The notes below the pieces were generated by a model. It was not told where the DNA came from. It worked only from the letters and a program-made list of their open reading frames with translations, and searched no databases. Below, in pieces: positions 55,084 through 63,150 of a stretch of 64,000 bases of DNA. Source of the stretch: CBDBIG01 sp965205845 [NCBI: bacterium] (GTDB lineage Bacteria; SAR324). Every line of letters begins with the position of its first letter. The first letter of the stretch is position 1. Location of the stretch: contig CBDBIG010000003.1 of assembly GCA_965205845.1 (NCBI GenBank), forward strand, positions 806,001 through 870,000, given 5' to 3'. The position numbers were made by a program, and so were the translations under genes.

Positions 55084-56052
55084 CTTAAAACGGGCTTGCC
55101 CGTGCGCGGAGGCTTGGCTCGCGTGGCCGTTTGGAGTTACCTCTTTAAGGCCTACGCGCTCAAAGACTGGGCAGCCTTTTTAGAGGTGTTTGGGATGCCC
55201 TTGCGCATTGGGCGTTATGGGCCAGGGGCTAGCGATGAAGACAAGCGCATCCTGCGTCAAGCGGTGATCAACCTTGGGAGCGATGCGGCTGCCGTGTTGC
55301 ACGAGAGCATGCAAATAGAGTTTCAAGATGCCGTGCAGGGCCGGGGCGGGGAGGGCCTGTTTTTGGCAGCGGCCGAGTTTTGGGATAAGCAAACCAGCAA
55401 GGCGGTGCTTGGGCAAACCGCCAGCACCGAGGGCACCCCTGGCAAACTGGGCAACGATGCCGCCCAAATGGAGGTGCGCCAAGACATACTGCGCGCAGAC
55501 GCCGCCGTTTTGGCAGCCACCTTAAACCGCGACCTGGTCAAGCCTTTCATTGACCTTAATTTTGGCCAGCCCCCCGATAACCGCTATCCGCGAATTGTGT
55601 TGCCTTTGCCTGAGCCCGACAAAATGGAGGCAATCGTTGATGCCATTGCCCGCCTTGTGCCCCTTGGCTTGCGCGTTGACCAGCACACCCTGTGCGAGTT
55701 GCTCGGTTTGCCCGAACCGGGCTCCGATGCCCAGTTGCTTGGTACGCCAGCCAGCGCAACCCAAGCCAGCAACCAAGCCCTAGGGCACATATTAACAGCC
55801 CTTGCCCAAGCAACACCAGCCCAAGCGCAAAGCGAATTAGATGCCTTGACAGAGGAAACAACCCAAAACTGGCAGCCCTTGCTGGCGCCCTTGCTTGATC
55901 CCTTGGTGCAAGCCCTTGGCCAAGCGAAGAGCCCAACAGACCTCGCGCGCTTGCTCGCCCAAGCCTTGCCCGAGAGCGATCCGGCCCCCCTTGCCAAGGC
56001 GATTGCCCGCGCCACCTTTAAAGCGCGTGGCATGGGTGATGGGGAAGGCTAA
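55084..56052 (+). CDS. Mu gp29-like portal protein, N-terminally truncated
   Basis: About 322 codons. LPVRGGLARVAVWSYLFKAY, ALKDWAAFLEVFGMPLRIGR and DAAAVLHESMQIEF are the DUF935 portal blocks. The N-terminal third is replaced by the gemA stump. The C-terminal part is Ala/Gln-rich and helical (HILTALAQATPAQAQSELDA). The full portal has about 500 residues and forms the head-tail connector ring, so this one is unlikely to work. It is followed after 5 bp by the MuF gene. Confidence 0.8.
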   Translation, partial: LKTGLPVRGGLARVAVWSYLFKAYALKDWAAFLEVFGMPLRIGRYGPGASDEDKRILRQAVINLGSDAAAVLHESMQIEFQDAVQGRGGEGLFLAAAEFWDKQTSKAVLGQTASTEGTPGKLGNDAAQMEVRQDILRADAAVLAATLNRDLVKPFIDLNFGQPPDNRYPRIVLPLPEPDKMEAIVDAIARLVPLGLRVDQHTLCELLGLPEPGSDAQLLGTPASATQASNQALGHILTALAQATPAQAQSELDALTEETTQNWQPLLAPLLDPLVQALGQAKSPTDLARLLAQALPESDPAPLAKAIARATFKARGMGDGEG

Positions 56053-56057
56053 AAACC

Positions 56058-58151
56058 ATGCCCACACCCAAGCCAGGCTTTCATTTTACACCCACCCCGC
56101 CCAAAGAAGCCCTTGCCTACCTCAAGGCCAAAAAACTAAAACCCGCCTTTGACTATCGCGATGTTTGGCGTGAGGAGCACGCCTTGGGCTTTAGCGTGGC
56201 CAAGGCAATGCAGTTGGATGTGTTGCGTGCCATCCGCGATGGTCTTGCTGAGGCGCTGGCCAAGGGCAAAACCTTTGAGGGTTTTAAAAAAGACCTCATC
56301 CCCACCCTCCAACAAAAAGGATGGTGGGGCATAAAAGGCAAAAAAGACCCCAAAACGGGCAAGATAGAGCAAGTGCGCCTTGGGAGCCCACGCCGTTTAC
56401 GCACCATTTTTTGGGCCAACACGCGCACCGCCTATGCTGCGGGGCAGTGGGAACGCATTGAGCGCGAAGCAGCTACCCACCCCTACCTGCGCTATGAACT
56501 GGGCCCCAGCAAGGAGCACCGTTTGGAGCATCAGCACTGGAACGGGCTTATTTTGTCCAGCACCGATGCTTGGTGGAACGCCCACATGCCACCCAACGGC
56601 TGGGGCTGCAAGTGCCGCGTCAGGCTTTTAAGCAAGGCCGAGGCAGGGCGCTTGGGTGGCCCAGGCAAACCGCCCACCAACAAAACCCGCCCTTGGCTTA
56701 ACAAGCGCACAGGCCAAATTGAACGCGTGCCCCAAGGCATAGACCCAGGCTGGGATACCAACCCAGGCAAGGTACGCAGCCAAGCCTTGGCCAACATGCT
56801 GGCGGCAAAAAGCGCAGATGCGCCCGTTGCAACCCTCGGCCCGATCCCCCTGCTCGAAGAGCGGGCGGTCATGAAAAAAAAGTTAAGCAAGGCCAAGGGC
56901 AGCAACCAAGGGGGCGTCTATCAAGGGGCAGACGGCATCAAGCGCTACGTCAAGTTTTACACCGACCCTGGCCAAGTCTACGGCGAGGCGGCGGTCAATG
57001 CAATCTATGCCCAGTTGGCGGTCAATGCGTCCAAAAGCGCCTTGGTTGCCCGCAAACAAGGGGGGCTTGCCCTGGCCACCGAGTGGATTGAAGGGGCAGC
57101 CCCAATCGCCTTGGACGAACTAACCCAAGCCAAGGCAAAAAAACTGCTTGACGGGGTGGCGGCAGATGCTTGGCTGGCCAACTGGGATGCCTTGGGGCAA
57201 ACCTTTGATAACGTGGTTTGGCAAAAAGGCGCCCCCGTGCGGATTGACAACAGCGGGGCGCTCTTGTTTCGAGCCAAAGCGGGGCGCAAAAATACCAAGG
57301 CACTGGCCACAATAGGCGAAGCCGAGGGCTTTTTTCATCCTGCCACCAACCCCACTTACGCCAAGGCAATGGAAAAAGCGGGGGTGCGCATTTACGAGGC
57401 GCTGGGGGATCACTGGCTTAAGACCGAGCGAGCGATTAGCAACCTAAGCAAAAAAACCAACGCCTTTGCCGACCTCTTGCCCCCCGTGCCAGGGGTGCCC
57501 GAGCCCGAGCGCCTTGCCATGCTACAAACCTTGCAAAAGCGTGCTATGCTCCTCAAGGGGGTGTCGCGCAAGGTGCGTGCCTTTGCCAAATTGCCCGTCC
57601 ACGAGCAGGGTTTGATGAACCTCAAAGGCTATCAATACCAAACCCTGCTTGGGCGGGCGAACACAAAGGCGAAGGAATCGGGTGTCGTGCACCGTTTCTC
57701 CGAGCCCGAGTTGGCTGCATTGCACGGCTACACGGTCATCGATTATAAACCGATTAACCAGGCCAAGCGCGGGAAACTGCCCAAAGCCCTGGGAGAGGAA
57801 TACGCCCACTACACCAAAACCATCATCGCGGGGCTGGCAAAACTCCCCAACTACCGGGGGAAGGTCACCCGAGGGACGACCCTGCCCGAAAGTGAACTGG
57901 CCAAACTCAAGCCAGGCAAGGTTTGGACACCCAAAGGCTTTACCAGCACATCCACGGGTAAAGCCTTTGGTGGGCCGCATCGGCTGAAAATACAGAGCCG
58001 CACGGGCAAGGAGGTATCTTGGATATCCCGGCACGCGCACGAAAAAGAGGTCCTCTTCAAACCAGGAACCAGGTTTCTGGTAATTTTGCGCATTCGGCGG
58101 GGCAAACAAACAATCATAGAATTAGAGGAAATAGTGGAAGATGAAGATTGA
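56058..58151 (+). CDS. MuF-domain protein with kinase-like and ADP-ribosyltransferase toxin domains
   Basis: 697 residues, intact. The N-terminal part (about 1-255) is the Mu F/SPP1 gp7 head-morphogenesis domain: RTIFWANTRTAYAAGQWERI, EHQHWNGLIL and MPPNGWGCKCRVR. The middle (about 285-410) resembles a HipA/phosphoinositide-kinase-like fold: YVKFYTDPGQVYGEAAVNAI, AWLANWDALG and APVRIDNSGALLFR. The C-terminus (about 530-697) looks like an R-S-E ADP-ribosyltransferase: Arg605 in VTRGTTL, FTSTSTGKAF at 628-637, and Glu662/Glu664 in HAHEKEVLFKPGTRF. This is the plan of phage-encoded MuF polymorphic toxins. The classical minor head protein F has only about 400 residues. Toxicity and target are inferred. 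Confidence 0.82.
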   Translation: MPTPKPGFHFTPTPPKEALAYLKAKKLKPAFDYRDVWREEHALGFSVAKAMQLDVLRAIRDGLAEALAKGKTFEGFKKDLIPTLQQKGWWGIKGKKDPKTGKIEQVRLGSPRRLRTIFWANTRTAYAAGQWERIEREAATHPYLRYELGPSKEHRLEHQHWNGLILSSTDAWWNAHMPPNGWGCKCRVRLLSKAEAGRLGGPGKPPTNKTRPWLNKRTGQIERVPQGIDPGWDTNPGKVRSQALANMLAAKSADAPVATLGPIPLLEERAVMKKKLSKAKGSNQGGVYQGADGIKRYVKFYTDPGQVYGEAAVNAIYAQLAVNASKSALVARKQGGLALATEWIEGAAPIALDELTQAKAKKLLDGVAADAWLANWDALGQTFDNVVWQKGAPVRIDNSGALLFRAKAGRKNTKALATIGEAEGFFHPATNPTYAKAMEKAGVRIYEALGDHWLKTERAISNLSKKTNAFADLLPPVPGVPEPERLAMLQTLQKRAMLLKGVSRKVRAFAKLPVHEQGLMNLKGYQYQTLLGRANTKAKESGVVHRFSEPELAALHGYTVIDYKPINQAKRGKLPKALGEEYAHYTKTIIAGLAKLPNYRGKVTRGTTLPESELAKLKPGKVWTPKGFTSTSTGKAFGGPHRLKIQSRTGKEVSWISRHAHEKEVLFKPGTRFLVILRIRRGKQTIIELEEIVEDED

Positions 58152-58362
58152 ATGGGAAGTGGCACCAAACCTGACGCCAAGGCAAAAAAAGTTAGTTGAG
58201 AAGATGCAGCGAGAAGCTGAGGAAGATTTCCGCTTGTTTGAAGAAGGCAAATTCAAGCCTTATCCAAAGCACTTGCAGGCCAAAATGGACAGTGGTGGGC
58301 CCTTTGCGGACGAAATTCACGATGCTCCCCCCGCCAAACCCAAACCGGGCAAAAAAGGCTAA
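58141..58362 (+). CDS. Small protein overlapping the MuF toxin gene; possible immunity protein
   Basis: 73 residues; the ATG lies 11 bp inside the MuF gene, so the two are translationally coupled. Helical and charged (LTPRQKKLVEKMQREAEEDF), ending in a Pro/Lys-rich tail. No family was recognised. Its place directly behind a polymorphic-toxin C-terminus is where immunity genes usually lie, but it could also be a virion or scaffold protein. Confidence 0.5.
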   Translation: MKIEWEVAPNLTPRQKKLVEKMQREAEEDFRLFEEGKFKPYPKHLQAKMDSGGPFADEIHDAPPAKPKPGKKG

Positions 58363-58367
58363 GGCAA

Positions 58368-58723
58368 GTGTGGTTATTCACCCCAAAGGCCTTTCTTTCT
58401 ATTGTGGCGCACACAGACGACCCCGCCAACTTGCGCCTGGTGCGTGCCCGCCGCCCTGGCGAGATTGAGGCGCTTTTTCCTGTTGCGCTCGTGCACACCA
58501 CTCCCGACGCCGATTTATCCCTATTGAGGCGCTTTTTCCTGTTGCGCTCGTGCACACCCCCAATGCCGATTTATCCCTATTGAGGCAATCTTTCGTGTTG
58601 CGCTCGTGCACACCACTCCCGACGCCGATTACCCCTTTCGCGCATGCCTGCCAGCCCAGCAAAGCGCCTGCCTTGCACAGCGTCTGGGCTGTAATGGCCA
58701 ACCAATACGAGCAAAGCAACCCG
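58368..58723 (+). pseudogene. Small conserved protein gene broken by a tandem repeat
   Basis: GTG start: MWLFTPKAFLSIVAHTDDPA, then RLVRARRPGEIEALFP, with the end ADYPFRACL. This matches a family of roughly 95-residue uncharacterised proteins with a MWxFT...SIVxHxDxP start and a DADYxFRA motif. The middle is repeated (see the 56-59 bp repeat), which breaks the frame, and the end is shifted (VWAVMANQYEQSN). It stands where Mu has genes between F and the head genes. Confidence 0.5.
58462..58640 (+). repeat. 56-59 bp tandem repeat, three copies
   Basis: ATTGAGGCGCTTTTTCCTGT begins at 58464 and 58523, and a diverged third copy at 58579. Steps are 59 and 56 bp. The unit encodes IEALFPVALVHTTPDADLSL in the first frame. 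Confidence 0.88.
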
Positions 58724-58733
58724 CCTTAAATTT

Positions 58734-58968
58734 GTGGGCGTGGCCCAAGCGGGGGCAAAAAACGGCACAACGGCAGGCGAGGTGAGCGTGCTGGTGCGCC
58801 GTGGGGTGTTTGGCTTTAAAAAAGCCACAACGCTGACCAAGGCAGATATTGGTAGCGATGCCTATGCCCTTGATGACCAAACGGTGACCGATGTGTCGGC
58901 AGGGGCTTGCCAAGGTGGGCAAAATCATCAACGTAGACGATAACCTTGCATGGGTGGAGGTAGTATAA
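58734..58968 (+). pseudogene. Head decoration/cement-type protein, frameshifted
   Basis: KNGTTAGEVSVLVRRGVFGF and KKATTLTKADIGSDAYALDD are followed, after a frameshift near 58905, by AKVGKIINVDDNLAWVEVV and a stop at 58968, directly before the major head gene. This matches small capsid proteins placed before gene T in Mu-like phages. About 75 codons in total. Confidence 0.6.
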
Positions 58969-59859
58969 ATGATCATCAACAGACAAAGCCTAGACGACTT
59001 ATTTGTTGGGTACAGCGCAGCCTTTAATCAAGGCTTTGGGATGGCGGGTGACGACTGGCAAAAGGTAGCGATGCCGGTTGCTTCAAGCACGGCAGAAAAT
59101 CACTATGCATGGTTGGGCAGCATCAAAGGGATGAATTTGTGGCTGGGAGATCGCATCATTTCGAGCATGGCCAGCCACGACTACCGCATCAAAAACAAGC
59201 TCTGGGAAGACAGCGTCTCGGTCAATCGCACAGACATTGAAGACGACCAAGTTGGGGTGTATACCCCACTCTTTACCGAGATGGGGCGCTCGCTGATGGC
59301 ACACAAAAACGAGTTGGTCTTTGGCTTGCTCAAGAAAGGTTTTAAAAGCCCTTGCTACGATGGGCAGTATTTCTTTGACACCGACCACCCCATTGAAAAC
59401 AAAGACGGTAGCACCACCACGGCATCCAATAGCGGTGGAGGCAGTGGTAGCCCGTGGTTTTTGCTCGACACCAGCCGCATGATTAAGCCGATTATCTTTC
59501 AAGAGCGCAAAAAGGGGCTGCTTGTGCGCAAAGACCGCTCCGAGGATGACAATGTGTTTATGCGCAACGTCTACCTTTACGGTGTGGAGTGCCGCGACAA
59601 TGTCGGCTTTGGCTTGTGGCAGCTGGCCTACGGCAGCAAACAAAGCCTTACCACCGACAACTACAAAGCCGCCTTTGCAGCGTTGGAGAGCATGAAAAAC
59701 CGCGGGCGGCCCCTGGGCGTAAAGCCCACGATGCTGGTGGTGCCACCCGCACACAGAGAGGCGGCCCTAGAGATACTAAACGCCGAGAGAAACATGGCTG
59801 GCGCCACCAACGTCTGGCGGGGCACAGCAGAGCTCTTGGTTTCATCTTGGCTGGCTTAA
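58969..59859 (+). CDS. Mu-like major head subunit (gpT family)
   Basis: 296 residues, complete (Mu T has 305). RQSLDDLFVGYSAAFNQGFG, TAENHYAWLGSIKGMNLWLG, HPIENKDGST and PTMLVVPPAHREAALEILNA are family blocks. It forms the icosahedral shell. The gene is intact, but its last 200 bp and the start of the next gene are duplicated directly downstream. Confidence 0.88.
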   Translation: MIINRQSLDDLFVGYSAAFNQGFGMAGDDWQKVAMPVASSTAENHYAWLGSIKGMNLWLGDRIISSMASHDYRIKNKLWEDSVSVNRTDIEDDQVGVYTPLFTEMGRSLMAHKNELVFGLLKKGFKSPCYDGQYFFDTDHPIENKDGSTTTASNSGGGSGSPWFLLDTSRMIKPIIFQERKKGLLVRKDRSEDDNVFMRNVYLYGVECRDNVGFGLWQLAYGSKQSLTTDNYKAAFAALESMKNRGRPLGVKPTMLVVPPAHREAALEILNAERNMAGATNVWRGTAELLVSSWLA

Positions 59860-60132
59860 AAGGGGTAAAAAAACCATGACGATAACCATCATCCGACAAC
59901 TACAAAGCCGCCTTTGCAGCGTTGGAGAGCATGAAAAACCGCGGGCGGCCCCTGGGCGTAAAGCCCACGATGCTGGTGGTGCCACCCGCACACAGAGAGG
60001 CGGCCCTAGAGATACTAAACGCCGAGAGAAACATGGCTGGCGCCACCAACGTCTGGCGGGGCACAGCAGAGCTCTTGGTTTCATCTTGGCTGGCTTAAAA
60101 GGGGTAAAAAAACCATGACGATAACCATCATC
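59655..60132 (+). repeat. 239-bp tandem duplication across the major head/next gene junction
   Basis: GACAACTACAAAGCCGCCTT at 59656 recurs at 59895, 239 bp later, with practically no changes. The unit spans the end of the head gene, the spacer GGGGTAAAAAAACCATG and the first codons of the next gene (MTITII). The first copy of the next gene is thus cut after a few codons, and the second copy continues properly at 60115. Confidence 0.95.
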
Positions 60133-60303
60133 GCCCAGCACCCCATGTGGCGTGCTGGCAGGCAATGGCCACAAGGCGAGACCCGTGTCGAGGAAGGCTT
60201 AAGCAAGGAGGCTTTAGCAGCCCTTGAGACCGACCCCAACTTTAGCGTGCAAGGAGCCAAAAAAGCCAAGGAAGCCAAAACCAAAAACGAGGGGGCAACA
60301 CCC
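60115..60303 (+). CDS. Mu gp35-like small protein, fused to the sheath start
   Basis: ITIIAQHPMWRAGRQWPQGE and LSKEALAALETDPNFSV match small Mu-like proteins (FluMu gp35/HI1506-type, about 60-100 residues) that precede the tail genes. At KNEGATP the frame runs into the tail-sheath start MSIFFEQIPTGH, so the genes in between (gp36 to gp38) are lost. Confidence 0.55.
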
Positions 60304-61613
60304 ATGAGCATCTTTTTCGAGCAAATCCCCACGGGGCATGAGGGTGCCAGGGCAGTATATCGAGATTGATAACAGTGGGGCAGGTGCCGCCACCGAGTTA
60401 AGGCGTATTTTGCTGTTGGGGCAAAAAGCCAGCACACCGCAGTGCGCAAGAGAACCACGTGATCCGCACGCACTTTTTTTGTTTGCACAGCCCAAGCCAA
60501 AACGCTGTTTGGGGCAGGGAGCATGCGCTATGATGATGTACGCAAGTGCTAAGCACATACACCCAACGGGCGAGGTATGGCCCTTGCCATTCCCGCACCC
60601 CGTGGGGGCGTGGCGGCACGCAAAACCCTCACCTTTGAGGCGTAACCAAGTGCCGCGGGCAGGATTGCGCTGCTATGTTGCCACGGCAACGGGTAAGCGT
60701 CCGGAGTGGGGGCAGGCGATGGGGGCGCAGCCATCGCCACAGCCCTCTATAGCGGCATGCAATGCTCCCCTGCCCAGCTTGGCCGATGACGGCCGAGGCT
60801 AGCGGTGCGGTGCTAACGCTCACAGTGCGCTGGGCGGGCAACACGGGCAATCACATTGAAGTGCAACAGGGCCTTGGCACAAACGAAGATTTACCCCGTG
60901 GTTTGAGCATGACGATTGGAACGGGCACGCTCGGCACGGGTGAGGTGGCTTTGACGCCCTCCTTGGCAGCCCTTGGAAGCACCCAGTATCACAGCATCGG
61001 TCAGCCCCTATACAGGATGCCAGTGCCGTGACTGCCTTGAGCACCCTGCTCCAAAGCCGTTGGGGTGCCTTGGAAGCCATTGACGGCATGGCCTTTTTGC
61101 CTGCCCAAGGTAGTTTAAGCCAAATGACTACCCTAGGCGATGCCCTTTGGCAGCCAGCATCTTTGCTTTGTGGGTCTGGGCAAAAGCCCCAGTGCCCCTT
61201 GGTTATGGGCAGCCACCACTGCTGCGGTAAGTGAGCGCGAAGCAGCCCTTGACCCAGCGCGCCCCTTGCAAACGCTGTATCTTTCAGGGATTTTGCCTCC
61301 CCCCCTTGCAGCCCAACTTGATTATACCGAGCGCAATACCGCATTGCATCATGGGGTGAGCACCTTCACCATTGGCAGCCAAGGGGTGCACCTTGAACGC
61401 TTGATTTCCAGTTATAAAACCAACCCAAGCGGGGTTGCAGATGCCAGTTATTTGGACGTCACCACCATGCGCACCTTGTCCCATTTACGCACCAGTTTGC
61501 GCAATCGTATCGCCACCAAGTACCCAAGGCACAAGGTAGCCAACAGTGGAACCCAGGTAGGGGCCGGGCAAGCCGTGGTAACCCCCAACCTTCAACCCCT
61601 AAAAATCCTTTAA
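60304..61613 (+). pseudogene. Tail sheath (gpL) remnant with multiple frameshifts
   Basis: Fragments in order: MSIFFEQIPTGHEGARAVYR, YIEIDNSGAGAATELRRILL, LRWAGNTGNHIEVQQG-like TVRWAGNTGNHIEVQQGLGT, LPRGLSMTIGTGTLGTGEVA, TALSTLLQSRWGALEAIDGM, ARPLQTLYLSGILPPPLAAQ, VHLERLISSYKTNPSGVADA and YLDVTTMRTLSHLRTSLRNR, the typical C-terminal sheath block. At least six frame changes. After AVVTPNLQPLKIL it stops, and the methylase remnant begins. Confidence 0.78.
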
Positions 61614-61639
61614 GCAAGCCCACGCGGCCCTGCAAAGGG

Positions 61640-62020
61640 TGCATCTTGAGTGCTTGCCTTGGCAAGATGTGATCACTCGCTACGATTCAAAAGAAACCTT
61701 GTTCTACCTTGACCCACCCTACCACGGGCACGAAAACGACTACGGCAAGGTTTTTTGTTGAGCGAGACTTTGAAAGTCTCGCAACGGTTAAAGGGCAAGG
61801 CAGGTTTCTCCTGAGCATCAATGATACACCGCAGATACGCGCGTATTTTGCGCGGTTCGACCGCTACCAAATGAAAACGCACTACACCCTAGGCTTGCAT
61901 GCTGTTGTCGGGAAAAAACAGGTAAGCGAATTGCTTTACACAAACTTAGCACCTGAGGCCATGAAAACCGTAAAAGTGGCCTCGCCATACCCACAACATC
62001 GCAAGGATAAGGAAAAAAAC
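61640..62020 (+). pseudogene. D12-class adenine methylase remnant, copy 2
   Basis: HLECLPWQDVITRYDSK, LFYLDPPYHGHENDYGKVF with an intact DPPY catalytic motif, then after a one-base shift in a T-run LLSE, FLLSINDTPQIRAYFARFDR and THYTLGLHAVVGKKQVSELL, YTNLAPEAMK. This is the C-terminal 120 residues or so of a D12-class DNA adenine-N6 methylase. The N-terminal SAM-binding part is missing. Copies 1 (26270) and 3 (63139) are alternative versions. Confidence 0.72.
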
Positions 62021-62112
62021 ATGTGTCCCTTTACACCCGCAAGCCCCTTTCATCGCCGTGGGTCATTGAATATTTTATGCAAAAAACATGCCGAAACAAA
62101 GAGACCCCAGAA

Positions 62113-62448
62113 TGACCAGTGGCAAAGCATGTGGCCCAAAGTGTAAAAGCATGTGAACGTTTACACTCTTCCTCGTAGATCAAAGGGTCAAAAAAAATAT
62201 CTGTTTCCCAATCCTGCCCTACCCAAAGCCCGAGGTTGGATACTAAGCACTAAATCAAGCCGCGCATGAGGTCGGATATCAAGCAAAAAACATGCCATCT
62301 GAAATTAACGCCAAAGCAATGAGTGTAAAGCCATGTGAACGTTTACAATTATTATACGCAAAAAACATCCTAATCTAAATAGACCCCAGAATGACCAGTG
62401 GCAAAGCATGTGAACGTTTATAATGGGTAAACCATGGGAACGGTTACA
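62113..62448 (-). repeat. Cluster of right-end-type sites of Mu-like remnant C
   Basis: TGACCAGTGGCAAAGCATGT occurs at 62113 and 62392. CATGTGAACGTTTACA occurs near 62150 and 62332, with a variant ending GTTTATAA near 62408 and CCATGGGAACGGTTACA at 62432. GTGTAAAGCCATGTGAACG at 62323 is the exact inverse of the site at 52799. Several spaced end-type sites recall the R1-R3 layout of Mu. The repeated blocks also match 26612-26672. Confidence 0.7.
62172..62246 (+). pseudogene. Mom C-terminal stump
   Basis: NICFPILPYPKPEVGY followed by a stop at 62244-62246 matches the end of the mom remnant at 45085-45132 (ICFPILPYPKPEVGH). It lies between the methylase remnant and the right-end sites, where mom sits in Mu. 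The rest of mom is absent here. Confidence 0.6.
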
Positions 62449-62735
62449 CTTGGCTTGACGTTGTAAAATGGCAAGGGCATGCCTAACTGGGCGATACCCC
62501 CCGTGTTTGCCTGCAACACAAAAATAACCCAGCCGAGCAGGGCTTCCATTTTGCGCAGTTGCGCCCCGCATTCGTCCGTCATGCTTTTTGTTGGAAACCC
62601 CCTTAAAAAAGGAGGTCGGCCGCTTGACTTAAGTGCTGGGTGCTCAGGTTTTTTGCGCTCTTTACGTCGGAGTTGCTTAACCCAGCCCGCGGTATTGGGC
62701 ATCGCCTAAAAGCCCATTTTGTGGGTTTGGATGTG
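62418..62735 (-). pseudogene. GemA (gp16)-like fragment, inverted
   Basis: Reading leftwards: THKMGF, GDAQYRGLG-equivalent bases, VKQLRRKERKKPEHPALKSS, ECGAQLRKMEALLGWVIF. The QLRKMEALL block is typical of the DUF1018/GemA C-terminal half. Its N-terminal part matches 54990-55083 in inverted orientation, so it is a displaced piece of the same gene, with the continuation lost at the fusion in remnant C. Confidence 0.58.
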
Positions 62736-62759
62736 CAGGGCAGCATAATTTCAATGTCG

Positions 62760-62783
62760 TGGCAAAGCATGGGGACGGGGACA
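62760..62783. repeat. GCATGGGGACGGGGACA dispersed repeat
   Basis: GGCAAAGCATGGGGACGGGG, then ACA; the cleanest copy of the G-rich-tip family seen near 1451, 5525, 5582 and 24779. It separates the inverted gemA piece from the transposase piece of remnant D. Confidence 0.6.
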
Positions 62784-62859
62784 CATATGTCCTTTTACAA
62801 AAAGCGAGTCCCGTTTTGCCCGAATAGAGTATGGGCGCAGGTATACACAAGAGCCATAC

Positions 62860-63150
62860 TACCCGCGCAACAATTCCCTCATCAAGCCCGGGAATTACAT
62901 GCAAAAAGCCATCCCCATTGCCACCTTTCGCGCTCTGGTCGAGCAGCAAATAGGTTACCACAATGCCCATCCAAGGGCGAACCGGGGGGCTTATGTAACG
63001 GGCGTTCTTTTGATGAGGTGTTTGCACAAAGTTACGCAGCCAGCCCCATCACCAAAGCCACACCGCACCAGCAGCGCAGTTTTTTACGCGCCAGCCGAGC
63101 AAGTCAAGGCCCACAAATACGATGCCAGGGTGCGCATCTTGAGTGCTTGC
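62860..63150 (+). pseudogene. MuA transposase C-terminal remnant, copy 2
   Basis: NNSLIKPGNYMQKAIPIATF, RALVEQQIGYHNAHPRANRG, then NGRSFDEVFAQSYAASPITK and AEQVKAHKYDARVRILSA in changing frames. It follows the MuA order beyond the catalytic glutamate and nearly repeats 25990-26270. It is joined to the methylase piece at the sequence GCATCTTGAGTGC. Confidence 0.72.
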
